Assembly: GCA_000444245.1 (NCBI GenBank)
Contig: KE606248.1
Location: 2,116 to 24,254 of the forward strand
Source of the DNA: Botryllus schlosseri
Taxonomy: Eukaryota > Chordata > Ascidiacea > Stolidobranchia > Styelidae
Length of the DNA stretch: 22,139 bases
Reading direction: 5' to 3'
The notes below the pieces were generated by a model. The model saw nothing but the letters and a program-made list of their open reading frames with translations, did not search any database and was not told the DNA's origin. The position numbers were made by a program, and so were the translations under genes. Every line of letters begins with the position of its first letter. Within the stretch, counting starts at the first letter, position 1. Below, piece after piece: positions 1 to 10,300 of the stretch.

Positions 1-192
1 CTCTGCTTGGCGCTCATGCATTACTGGGATAGCATAGAGGGGTGGTGCATGACTTAGAAAGCCGTAAGGCTATATCTGCACATCATGCACTCATGGTATG
101 CATATGCGCAGATCGTTTGTATGTGTATCATGAGTCGGTGTATATGCCGCAAAAACATCAAGGACAAAAATAAACTACGTCCTTTTTTTCCA
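1..192 (+). repeat. tRNA-SINE-like repeat, copy 1 (3' part)
   Basis: This stretch matches 16165-16525 read on the opposite strand. Shared landmarks, in order, are TGCTTGGCGCTC, GGGATAGCAT, GAAAGCCGTA, AGGCTATATCTG, ATCATGAGTCGGTGTATATG, CCGCAAAAACATCAAGG and ACTACGTCCTT. Compared with the other copy it lacks about 30 bases after the ATATCTG landmark. The 5' head, where the pol III box would be, lies off the left edge. Seen directly: two dispersed, diverged copies in opposite orientation. Inferred: a SINE, because the other copy carries a B-box-like motif. The right border near 192 is set by where the similarity stops. Confidence 0.6.
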
Positions 193-440
193 TTCCTCAT
201 TTCCTTTCGTCAAACGACTAACTTGTCGAATATAAGGACAAAAATAAGTACACAAGTCAAAATCATGACAAAGTTGGGAAATAGCGAGAATTTAGTTTTA
301 TCACACATCGCCCTTCGAACTAAGAACAAATCTAAAAACCAAGACTGATGTCAACATCATAACACCTAACTAATATAACCGGGATTGGCATATAATCCTA
401 TGCATCAATTGCGTTAAGATTTATACTTGGAAACCGGTAC
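193..440. other. no gene recognised
   Basis: AT-rich sequence between the SINE and exon 2 of gene C. If gene C is or was a gene, this is the start of its second intron. I looked on the minus strand for the next TMEM26-like exon (motif GKWMxP) and did not see it, so that exon must lie left of the window or be lost. Confidence 0.5.
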
Positions 441-540
441 CTCCTCTGCTTCGCGCTACAGGCATTGAGTTTCACATAGCTGTAGTTCCCATATAGATGG
501 TAATATTGCCAGGAGTAAAGCAAACGTGCTGGGACTGAAC
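441..540 (-). pseudogene. TMEM26-like gene C, exon 2 only, with in-frame stop
   Basis: Read on the minus strand, an AG acceptor (CGCTTTCAG) at 549-541 is followed by G, which would complete a tryptophan codon as in gene A. Then come FSPSTFALLLAILPSIWEL and QLCETQC. This resembles vertebrate TMEM26 just after its KW motif (FSPAIF...SIVPSLWLLEL..ETQYC) and exon 2 of gene A (TLALLLAIVPTVWDLQL). Residue 28 of the exon is a TAG stop. Five codons later a GAG|GTACCG donor restores phase 0, the same phase as gene A exon 2. The intron side of the acceptor also resembles gene A (GTTAGATATCTTCAC near 578-592 against ATTAGACATATCTCTTCAC near 7787-7805). No exon 1 was found between 560 and 3700. The stop and missing exon suggest a decaying paralog; an earlier donor or a sequencing error is possible. 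Confidence 0.7.
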
Positions 541-1094
541 CTGAAAGCGATATATAAATCAATGTTCAATACAGCAGTGTTAGATATCTTCACATATTCG
601 TTGCCGACCGCTTCTAGTCAAGCGTGGACAAATTGGACCTAGTTTTAAATATGTTTGTTTTAAATTGATTTTTGTTGCAAATACAGCGCTAGTAGCGATA
701 TGATTTCATTGTTACAAAACATTCACATATAAATACTACTCCGGGCGTAATTAACAATTTCTCATGAATATTTTCGCGACTGCTGCACGTTGTTGCATGT
801 GTATCACCTTCAATCGAGTATTTATCTACTACGCATTATTTAACTCGGCAGATGCATTAATGCCTAGAGCGAATATTTGCATACCGTGAGTGCTATGTTA
901 ACGCATAGTTTGCCCACAACACTAGAAAGAGGCGGCAGTAGAGCATGAAATTCTACGACCGTAATTGGTTATTCACGGTCGCGAAAATGTGATCGAGACG
1001 TTTGTAGTAGAGCTTATTTCCTATCTGTAACGTCATGGTTGAAAAATCAAACATAGCAACAACAGATTCCAACAGCAGACTTAAATGATGCGCC
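541..1094. other. no gene recognised; intron-like flank of gene C exon 2
   Basis: The first 60 bases resemble the intron side of gene A exon 2, so they belong to the duplicated TMEM26-like unit. Beyond about 610 nothing was recognised. I checked the minus strand for an exon 1 (two hydrophobic segments ending in a basic stretch and KW) and found none. Confidence 0.5.
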
Positions 1095-1119
1095 CTATAT
1101 AGAAATGTCAACTTGTAAT

Positions 1120-1510
1120 CGCGTGATCCTCACAAAAGAAATTGGTTTCTCGTACGTTTGGCGATGCCAATATCTTTTCACTATACCGACAATCCTGATG
1201 GCAGGCAAAGAAATAACAACATGCAAAAAAGTGACACATTTTTGACAACAATCATTTTCCTCAGAATGCCACCGTATTCGAACAGCACCTGAAATGATTT
1301 TCACAATATGCCCCATGTGATGTCGCGTCTGTCATCATCGCGCGTCATTGTCTCTTAGCTCTTTGTGACACCACCAAGTTGCACGTTTGTTATGGTGCAT
1401 ATTTTGAAAATCTTTTAGCTGCAGTTCGATTATGGTGGATTTCTCAAGTAAATGGTGTTATGTTCGTGCATATTACGTTGGTATCGTTTGTCTCTTATTT
1501 GTCTAGGATT
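1120..1510. repeat. inverted pair of a hAT-like non-autonomous repeat (copy a)
   Basis: The minus strand from 1317 downwards (CATGGGGCATATTGTGAAAA...) and the plus strand from 1391 upwards (TATGGTGCATATTTTGAAAA...) match over roughly 120 bases, about three quarters identical by eye, around a 75-base spacer. They form a large imperfect inverted repeat. The minus arm goes on with CATCAGGATTG, GGTATAGTG and TTTGTGAGGATCAC. These match 5800-5880 in the element at 5415-6117 and more weakly 21620-21700. No open frame here looks like a transposase. This is either two insertions in opposite orientation or a rearranged copy. Confidence 0.55.
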
Positions 1511-2134
1511 AGTAATTACCGCCAATCATTATTTCCGCGTGTGTCGTGCTTTGTATTTATACCCTGTGTTCTGTTTTCTACTGGTCTTTCGTTTACCTGT
1601 ACTCTGGATCGTGTCGCCGGTCTTCAAGTTATTCTGCTGATAATATACTGATTTCATATTGCAACCTCGTCGTGTGAGTTATTGTTCAAACAAGATCAAG
1701 AGCGTAACAAATAGCTTCAATGGCTTAACTTGAAGTTGAGACCACATCATGTTGAGAGCGCTGTTCCCCTTCTTCACTCATAATGTGATAAATAGGGGGA
1801 GTTTTTTTTGACATGTCAAAATAAGTACAAAGTTTGTCAAAATTATAGCGTTAGTTCAAAAATTGTCGAATTGTTTACAAAGTCGAAATTTCTTGGACCC
1901 CTGCTTTCGTCTGTATCGTAGAATTGCACTGTCGGTGAACTTATTATTTGATGTTTTACAGATTGTAGCCTACTTTATAGGCCTACCATTGTAGACAGCC
2001 CAGTGTCTGCTCATTGTGAATCTTAACGGTCAATGAAACAAATAGGTTGAAATGGTGTTATGGTCAACGTACCGCAATATCCTAACTGAAGCAAGACTGC
2101 TTGGGCATTACATGGTTCTTATATCAAGGAGCGC
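1511..2134. other. no gene recognised
   Basis: No coding similarity or clear element end. Around 1800-1880 there are several short GTCAAA/TTTGTCAA-type words, also common at 2560-2640. They could mark the two sides of an old element around the hAT-like domain at 2135-2390, but no clean terminal inverted repeat was found. Confidence 0.35.
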
Positions 2135-2390
2135 ATGATGAAAAATTGTGATGTAGACAACATTATCCGACTGAAGCAACACGGTGTGTCACCAGCAGTG
2201 TACGCACAACTTCAGTGTTGTCAGTCAACAACTAATGCTGTTGAATGTTCTTTCTCCATTCTTGGCGAGCTACTTAGTAAGGACAACCCTTACTACCCGA
2301 TAATCTGGGAATGCATCTTTCATTGAGCTACAACAAATTTCAATTATTTCCACCATAATACATGATGTAATTACTTCTGGAATTCTTTAT
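2135..2390 (+). pseudogene. hAT dimerisation-domain-like fragment
   Basis: An open frame from 2135 contains TTNAVECSFSILGELLSKDN at about residues 31-50. It resembles the C-terminal hAT dimerisation region, where a serine/glutamate-rich turn and (R/C)SFSxL are followed by a run of the type L(S/T)xDRxxLxxEN. Near 2297 a one-base frame change leads into DNLGMHLSLSYNKFQLFPP and a stop at 2388-2390, which extends the same pattern (PDN + LSLxYNKF). No BED zinc finger or catalytic core is visible upstream, so only the C-terminal tail survives. It is either the end of a decayed hAT transposase or of a hAT-derived gene of the ZBED/CGGBP1 kind. The assignment rests on pattern only. Confidence 0.45.
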
Positions 2391-3179
2391 AGGCCAAGAT
2401 CTCATTAAATTAAAGTTTTTTCATGTAAAGATTTGTCAGTTTTTCAGTCAAAAACGTTTTTCAGGCTATGTAAAGACTGACAGTTTCAACCAGAAATTAA
2501 GATTAGTAATACAATTTTAACATTATGTGCGAAAACACCTAATTTGCATTGGCGAGGTCAAAATTTGGTCAAAATTAGGTTTTTTTCATGTCAAAAAATG
2601 TTGAAATTTTGATTTGTTTGGTCAATATCTTGTTTGGTCAATTGGTGTGTCGGCTCAGTCTCATGAAAAATCATAGGAACATTGTAGCATAACTATCGTT
2701 TTTTCATTGTGTCACATGCTCGAGTGTCGGGCAACCATTGCTTTCGAGGCTAATTGTAAGACAATAGCACATTTAGGATTAGGAAATAGCTAATGCGTTC
2801 AAATGGCCAGATGCAAGACCCCAAATGACAAGAGGCCATCAGGATGGACGGCAATGGAATAGTCTCTGTTATTCTCTCCGCTATACAGCAAGCATCGACA
2901 GCCCTCTGCTTTAGAGTGGAATGATCATTGCGCGTGTGGTGCAAGCAAGTGCTTATATTCCATCGCAACCTCCTAGGAATTCATGCCACTGCAAGAAACA
3001 AGTTTGGCCCGACGTCGTCTGCCGTTCAGTGGTTGCAATGCAACCCTATTCCAATGGATGACGTTAAAATAGTTCAGGTGAAATGGCGTATAGCGTGTTA
3101 CCAAGCTCACCGCCAACAAAGGTATGTCTGAAATGGGGGCCGAGGCCTCTTTACCCGATAGAATTTTCCAGGCCTTTCC
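2391..3179. other. no gene recognised
   Basis: AT-rich up to about 2750, with repeated TTTGGTCAA and ATGTCAAAAAA words, then more mixed composition. The plus-strand frame at 2928-3131 has no recognisable domain and is not supported. Confidence 0.4.
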
Positions 3180-3765
3180 CCTCTCACACGACTCTGCTCT
3201 GAGACGACTTCACATCAGGTCAACGGGACTTCAGATATGACTTCGGTATTGATCCTGGTCACTGATTTACTGTTCGGCGATAATTGCGCGATACACAGAA
3301 ACCAATGAAATTACATAAGACTATCTAATTTGGCAACGTAATTTCAACGGAAAATTGGATGTATCCCCGCTCAGAAGGCAAATTTAATGAGAACTGCAAG
3401 ACAGCGTCCGGTAATTTATTGCAAAATTACATTATCATTGCGGCATTACATTCTCATGACGATCTGAAACGTCATCACACAATTGAATGATTTGATCATA
3501 GGATTTATTGGCGAATATTCGAATTACACAAATTTTGGTGCCCTTATAAGACGACACAATTACCTCTCTAGACCGATAAAAATTCGCATATTCTTTGATT
3601 CAAAAGCTTAATTCTCAACGATATAACTACTATTAGGGATATCTAGAACTATAGTTATCTAGTTCTAATTCAAGGTATCCCTGGCTCCAAGTACAGATAT
3701 TAGCAAATTCACCACACCACACCCCACACCAGCACAATTCAGCTAGTGAGACTTGACAAAATGCT
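3180..3765 (-). other. 3' flank and probable 3' UTR of gene A, duplicated near gene B
   Basis: The block CTCTGAGACGACT...CAGGT...GGGACTTCAGA...CACTG...TTCGGCGATAATTGCGCGATAC (about 3199-3296) matches 18720-18832 next to gene B (CTCTGAGACGACTACACC...GTGACTTCAGA...CACTGTTCCGCGCTAATTGTGTGATAC). Both lie about 450-500 bases past the respective stop codon. A TTTATT at 3504-3509, AATAAA on the coding strand, lies about 260 bases past the gene A stop and is a candidate polyadenylation signal. At 3637-3682 a hairpin-prone stretch (GGGATATCTAGAACTA ... TAGTTCTAATTCAAGGTATCCC) would fall in the 3' UTR. Confidence 0.55.
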
Positions 3766-4323
3766 CTATGAGTCGTATGCCATGTTGACGGACGTTGCAT
3801 ATCTTTGACCCGCACGCTCTTGGTTTCGTAGTTCCTTGCATTGGTTACTCCACGGTCCGTGTTCTTCTTTGAAGATGATTCGCATTCTATTCAATGACAG
3901 TATAATAGTGATGACGTTTTTAATTGCGAAATAAATGGTTGACGTATGAGTCTTTTCCTTAGGGTCGTTAATGCTTTTGTAGACGGAAAATATACGTAAG
4001 GCTGCAAATGGTATATCCAGAAATAGCAACGTGACTACCAGCGCCCATATTTCATTGTAAAAGCAAAAGAGATTGCAGTGGATACTAGAATATGATTTGC
4101 TGCTCCCGTACGACATTTCAGCGCTCGTAGTCATGTTTTCAACATTTATTGTATTCACGTTTTCTTCAGGTCTGCTATTACGTTGCGTCTCGGAACGCCC
4201 AACAACATTTCGGTGGTCCTTGTAGCCGGTTATTGGCAACGTTTTGACAGTAGTAGTGGATATACACAATTGCAGCAAACTCCACGAAAAGGCGCTTAAC
4301 ACCAAGATGACGAATGTATTTTG
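3766..4323 (-). CDS. TMEM26-like: gene A exon 4 (last exon)
   Basis: Acceptor ACATTTCAG ends at 4324 and the exon runs 185 codons to a stop at 3768-3766. It encodes NTFVILVLSAFSWSLLQL, then a polar linker of about 55 residues, then KSYSSIHCNLFCFYNEIWAL, the DIPFAALR segment, YFAIKNVITIILSLNRMR and a charged tail ending ERAGQRYATSVNMAYDS. Compared with gene B the core and the ERAGQRY tail are conserved, while the polar linker is about 23 residues longer, which suggests weak constraint there. The frame stays open upstream of the acceptor but has no family similarity there. Confidence 0.85.
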   Translation of the reverse strand, partial: QNTFVILVLSAFSWSLLQLCISTTTVKTLPITGYKDHRNVVGRSETQRNSRPEENVNTINVENMTTSAEMSYGSSKSYSSIHCNLFCFYNEIWALVVTLLFLDIPFAALRIFSVYKSINDPKEKTHTSTIYFAIKNVITIILSLNRMRIIFKEEHGPWSNQCKELRNQERAGQRYATSVNMAYDS

Positions 4324-7300
4324 CTGAAATGTAGTATAACATTTGGTAAGTAAACATGAGAAGTCAAGCTCTCCACATGTCTTATAGTTTAAGGATGTCA
4401 ATGAGGACTGGTACGTGGTCACCACAATATACCCAGATTTCGCAAAATATCCCTTCAATAGCACCACAGGGTGGGGGTAAAAAACGTTGTGAAAGATCAC
4501 AAGGCACCGAACTACAAACAGTTGGTCTGAAAATAGGCATCTGCATATGGAAGACTTGGAGAAAACATGAGCATTCAAGTTCACTTCCTGTTCAGTCATA
4601 TTCATCTATTTTTGGATCATCTTGCTTGATGATTAGAGTGAAGAGTGATGGGGAAAGATTCCACGAAGACATCGCAACAACAAAGGAAAGATAGCAGAGA
4701 CGACGAGATGAACTTACTATGGCAGGCTATTACTGGAGCCTTTCGAAAGCCTACACTGAAATGTAGAGATGGTGTTAACGTGAGATTCACGTTCGCGTTC
4801 TGTGTGTGAGCCTCGGAAATCAAGAGGTTCACGTTCGCAAACGAACCTTGGTAGGTTATTTACTGTGAACCTTTTTCATATAGTACAATTTTTAACGTCA
4901 ATAAACTATCTTTGGTTGGAATTATTTGCATTTCAACTTTGGGCCACTCTATGCATGGCACTGGGAGCATGAAAAAATTAACACTAAATGAGCATGCACG
5001 TTGGCAATCTCAAAACTTTTATTTGCTTCTTTACAAAAGTGTCTGTTTCTGAACATCCAGTGACTATCTGCTGTGAACGTGACTCGCGATCACAAAACAC
5101 CAAGAGCGAAATACGCTAAATGTAGGTAGTCAGCGAATGACCTTTATTCAACCAATCAATGAAATTGACATTAAAAATATTTCGTTGTGTGATGTAAAAA
5201 AATCCTGCAGGCGTACAAGATCCATCTTGATTTGATATCTTTACTGTATCATAAAAACAAAATCCATGGGATTTGGGAGTTGGCAACTGTATAACTTGTT
5301 AATGGGGTGAGATCGGTAGCAAGTATATAGAAACCCGTTTTACACTCTGATCAATATCAATCTAGCAATAGTCAGAAGTCGAATACATTGTCCTGTATGG
5401 CTTAGCCCCTAGACCAGAGGTGACAATCTTTTTGCTAATCACGGCGGAATTTCGATTACGTATTTAGTCTACGGCCGCATTCCAGGGCATAGCCGTGACG
5501 TAAAATACCTATATTAAACTGTCCATGTCCATTTCGAGTAAATTCCAGATTATTCTACCTTACACAGTGGCCTATTATACGCACCGAAATTGCGCGTAGT
5601 AAAGTTATGAATTGTTACTGGGATCGGTTATGGTCGCGCGGTATTTATCCTTTCTAAGCCCATGTGATCAGATTCGCCGGTAGAGTTGATGGAGGGAGTG
5701 CTTTGGAAAATTTATTTCAAGTTATAAATGATAATGCATCATCCTCGGCTGGGCCAATTGTTATTGGTCGCCTGGTTGCTTGCTGTTATTTCTTGACCCC
5801 CCATCAGGATCGATATAGTGGGAATACATTGGAATCGCTCGAATGTACCAGCAACAAATTTCTTTCGTGAGGATCACACGATTCCGATTCCGGCTCATAT
5901 TGCAAAGAGCAGAACTATATTAAAATCGGAAAATGAAGTCGCATTGAATCGCGCGGGGCGCGAAGAAAATTTCAAGAATAATTGGAATCTGTCAAAAATT
6001 TGGGAGTGAGTTCGTAATTTCAATTTGCATGTCGACAGCCGTCAACACATACTACTTGAAATAATTCTCGACGGCCGCAAACATTTCCTTCCACGGCCAA
6101 AGGTTGCCCACCCCTGCCCCAAGACCGTTAAAGCGTAAGCTGATATTCCTTTGCAAGTACTCGTCGATATTTTGGGCAAAGTGACGGAAGATATTGATTT
6201 TATGGGATTTTTTTTCAACATTTGATTGCTCCAGTTGATAAATTTGGTGACGTTTAAATAGTCAGTATGTACTTCAGAATTGAGGCAAAATGTGGCGTGA
6301 GTCGTCGCTAGGTATCGTGTACAACTGTACATAAATACATCACTTCACTGAAATGTAGGGTTGGAATAAACAAAATGACATCACGTGACGTCATGGGTTT
6401 ACATTCGTGTTAACGCAGAACCTTACAAAAAGGTTCGCGTTCACACTAACCTGACCCTTTCAGTGGCTCACACCTGCTTGTAAGCGAATATCACACTATG
6501 AACAATTTGTTTTACGCTAAATTTTTAATATTATAGTTCAACTGATTATTTTTAATTTACGGTAGGTGATTTACAGAAAACTGATTGAATTGATGCAACG
6601 TTATTTGAGTATCTAAATACTTATATTTATGATTGCAATTAATTTATGCACACCGATATCCGTGAAAGTCTCCAACTATGATAAATCGAATACCCCGAAA
6701 TATAATTCTGCTGCATTATTTTGAGTTAAAGCAGTCTTCAGTGTGTAGAAATAACAAGTGGCTTGAATTTCTGAACTTTGTAGTATTTTTTTATGACACT
6801 CATACAGCGAAAATGCGAGATTTTAGTCAAAATAGCCCCATAGGTTATCTCCTAAACTAAAGCCAAATTGAAAAACTAAGGACATATTCGAAATCAGTGC
6901 CCTCCGAGATCCCCAGAAACTCTCTTCCTTTTCTGCCTAAAAATATATTTGAATAGCTTCTTGGAGGTACAGAACTTCATTTCTTGAAATATATGTTGAC
7001 CAGTGTAATGTTAGATGTAGGCAGAGAGGAGGCATGAAGTTGCACAGGTGCATAAATCTCCATGAAATGTATTTTCGCCTTACACGCACTTTATTAGACC
7101 TATAAGAGGTTCTGTTAAAATTGAGGTAAGAAAATGCCATATCTCTTGCCCACCTCAACGGATAGACTTATGCTCACCTTTTTTCCCTCCACTAAATCCA
7201 TGATATCCGTTATGTCTGCCCCGGTTCCGAGTATAGAAATTAAAAGTAGAGAATGCTCCTGAGATGTCAATTTGCCCTTGGGAGCCATCCACTTTCCGAA

Positions 7301-10300
7301 GATAATCACGTACACCATGACTATTACAATGCCTTTTATGAATTTCTGGCGATAGAGATTGTGAATGAGTTATTTCGAGTAGGAAGCAGTATTTAAATCT
7401 GGTGCAAAATGCCGTGACTATTGTGTATAAGGTTACTGCGAAATTTCAACATTGTAAGCTACAATGCTTTGCTTGACTTTCCTGATAGCAACAGTAAGTA
7501 TATATTTGTATTTTGTATAAGTCTATTATAATTCGGAAGTGCAAGATCGGCTTAATCCCATGCTGTGACTTCTTTGAAATATAAAACTAACATGCAGATT
7601 ATTATCTAAACCTTTACCCCTCTCTCTTTATCAGTGAGGTCTGCACGTGCTGTGCTTGAAGTTGCTGCTGTGCTGTTCATTCCGTAACCTAGTTGAAGGT
7701 CCCAGACAGTCGGTACTATTGCCAGGAGCAAAGCCAATGTGCTTATACTGACCCTGAAAGATAAAACCAACATTCAGAAAGTTATATTAGACATATCTCT
7801 TCACTTCTTTTCCTTCCAAACGTATACCAGTTCAAATCAATTTCCATGTGTCACGGATCAATATCGTATAACCCAATATAGCAAAAGACGAAAGAGCTAT
7901 ATCTACCTCAAATTTTCAATTGCAATCACCAAAGAGCCATACATCGAGGCCAACTGTTACGTCATAATAGAAAATTGGTGACGCCAAAAGGGGCACAATA
8001 TCAAAGTTAACTATATCGGATTCGTCGTGTGCGCCATATATTCTGCGTAAACACTGGTGTTACAACGCCTGCACCAATCAAGCCGGTTGCGTTAGATTGG
8101 AGCACCCGATACCACGGAGAACGGCAGTTGAGCATGTGACACTTTAACCTCAATGCAAGGTTCGGGAACCATTTGCAATCGATCGTTTTTCTTTTTGTTA
8201 GAGCTATTTGATATTTTGTGAATCTTAAGGCAGCTTAAATGTGCATTTTAGAGCAAAATAAACAATACAAATTTTGCATCGAGCTCGACGGATTACATTT
8301 GTCCTATAAATACCTTAAAATCATTGAAGGTATTTTCACCATTATAGAACAAAAGTAGATTATGTTGGATTGATAAATGACCAACTGCCAGCTGGCAATA
8401 TTTGACATTCATTTGAGGATGTTTACAAAGCGTTCCAAGCACCTAAATCTCCCCTGATATGTGTCTTTTCGACCCTAAAATGACTTGACTTGGCTACCAC
8501 GAGCATAATGATCTCGATTGGCTGATTGATAAATAAGATGCGAATTGCGTGGAAAATTAAGAATTTATCGAAGAGCCATATAATATCATCAAATGAGCTA
8601 TATATGCGAGCCATTGTTTCCCGACTCCTGCCCTATAGGGTTCTTCGATTCGTGGATCGTGATGTATCGGTCGACAGCGATTGTAGTTCTGGTCCGACTG
8701 ACCCCATTCCAGTGGGGATGGGCGTCCGTCAAGCATGCCCTTTGTCGGCCATCACTTTCAACCTGGTCATGGAGGTTCTCCTGCGAGGCGTCGCTGGGCT
8801 TCAGAGCAGCGGTTATCGGTTTTCCGCGGCGGAGGGCGTCACTGTCAGAGTTCAGGGTTATGCAGATGACACCTGTCTGTGTACTTCGTCTCGCGACCAG
8901 CTTCAAGCGCAATTAGATCTGTGCGATGAATTTTCTCGATGGTCTGGTATGAAATTCAAACCCGCCAAGTGTCGTGTTCTTGCCTTGGGATTTAAAGGAA
9001 GCCGATCGATCGTTGACTCGGCCCCGTTACGCCTTGACGGTAGCGAGTTTCGGTTCCTCGACTGTGACTCCTTCTGGCGATACCTGAGCAAGAACATGGG
9101 GTTCCAGGCAATCGAGAAAGGTGGGGAGGCCATAAAAACTCTAGAGGCCTATTGTGACAGGCTTTTTCTATCGCACCTCACCTCTTTTCAGAAGCTGCTC
9201 GCACTGAAGAGGTTCGTTATTCCAAAGTTCCTTTTTCAGTTGATAATCCGCAGGTTTTTCCGTTGCGATCAGAGTCGCCTGGATGTGCGCATCAGCACGC
9301 TGGTGAAGGCGGAATTCTGCGCCCCGAACAGAGCGTGTCAGTTCTCCTTCCATGCTTGGCTGACGTCTGGCGGTCTGGGAATCCCTAACCTCTGCTCGAA
9401 GCGACCGTGTTGAGGCTTTCCCAGGCCATCAAGATGGTCAATTCCACTGACCCCTCTGTGCGGGTGGTTGCGCGTGTTAGGTTGACGTTGGTCGTCCGGA
9501 GAACTTGCCGAGTCTCAGAGGCGTCGGAGACCCTGACAGTCGAGTTTTTAAACTGCGTGAGTCTAACAGGGCACGATTCCAGGGAATACGGAGACCCCCA
9601 CGGGCTTTGGACCAAGGTCCGACCCGTTACTAAGCGTCTCGGTGGTCACTGGTTCGTGACCGAAGACGGACTCTATCAGTTGGCACTGGACACCGACTGC
9701 TGTCAGGGTCGTTTAACAAAATTCCTTCAACTTAAGGTGAACCAACGTTGAAAGACACGGTGGATGGAGCTTCCCGACCAGGGCAAAAATGTGGGGTGCC
9801 ACAGGCGGTACTGGAGCTCCAACCGCTTCCTCCTGTCTTCCAACATACTGACGGCAGTCGAACGTAGCTGGATGCTTAAAGCTCGTCTGAATCTTTTGTC
9901 GCTCCGGTCGCTCCGAGGTCGGTTTAGGAAACGTGTGGAGCTAAGTGTGATCTGCCTCAAGTGCGGGCAGCATACCGAGACCCGGCCCCACGTACTGAAC
10001 CACTGCCTGCCAGTGATGGTAACAGGTAGCTGGCATATTCGGAAACGGATCACGACGGTCGTGAAACAGGTTCGGGGCTAGGGCAGGGTTGAGCCAACTT
10101 TTTTTCGAGACGTCATGGCTATAAATTTTTTTTTAAACTAGATTGTTTTGAATGAATTATTGTTTTAATTTTAAATGCAACCCTAGTGACGACAGTTCGC
10201 AACATTTGATGCCGTTTAGTGTGTGCTTTGTGTCCTTGAGTAGTATGGCAAAGGACTTGGAAAAAAATTTGGAAAAATGTCCTATTAATTTGTTTTAAAC

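Larger units (their letters stand above)
4324..7177 (-). other. gene A intron 3 (2.85 kb)
   Basis: GTGAGC donor at 7177 and TTTCAG acceptor at 4324. The equivalent gene B intron is only 697 bases; much of the excess is transposon DNA at 4754-6465. The acceptor-proximal part is conserved between A (about 4376-4470) and B (about 20055-20145): AAGGAT, CACCACAATATA and ATATCCCTTCAATAGC against ATATGCCTTCAGCAGC. From 6470 to 7177 nothing was recognised. Confidence 0.7.

Noticed and set aside
2928-3131. Plus-strand frame of 67 codons ending near an AG|GTATGT-like donor
   Set aside because: No recognisable family, no acceptor or neighbouring exon, and no match in the paralogous flank of gene B.
4356-4694. 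112-codon plus-strand frame
   Set aside because: Antisense to gene A intron 3 with no domain; part of the stretch is intron sequence shared with gene B, where this frame is not kept.
7440-7490. Possible extra small exon of gene A (KVKQSIVAYNVEISQ, with AG before and GT after)
   Set aside because: It starts in the wrong phase for exon 2, has no TMEM26 similarity and is not seen in gene B.
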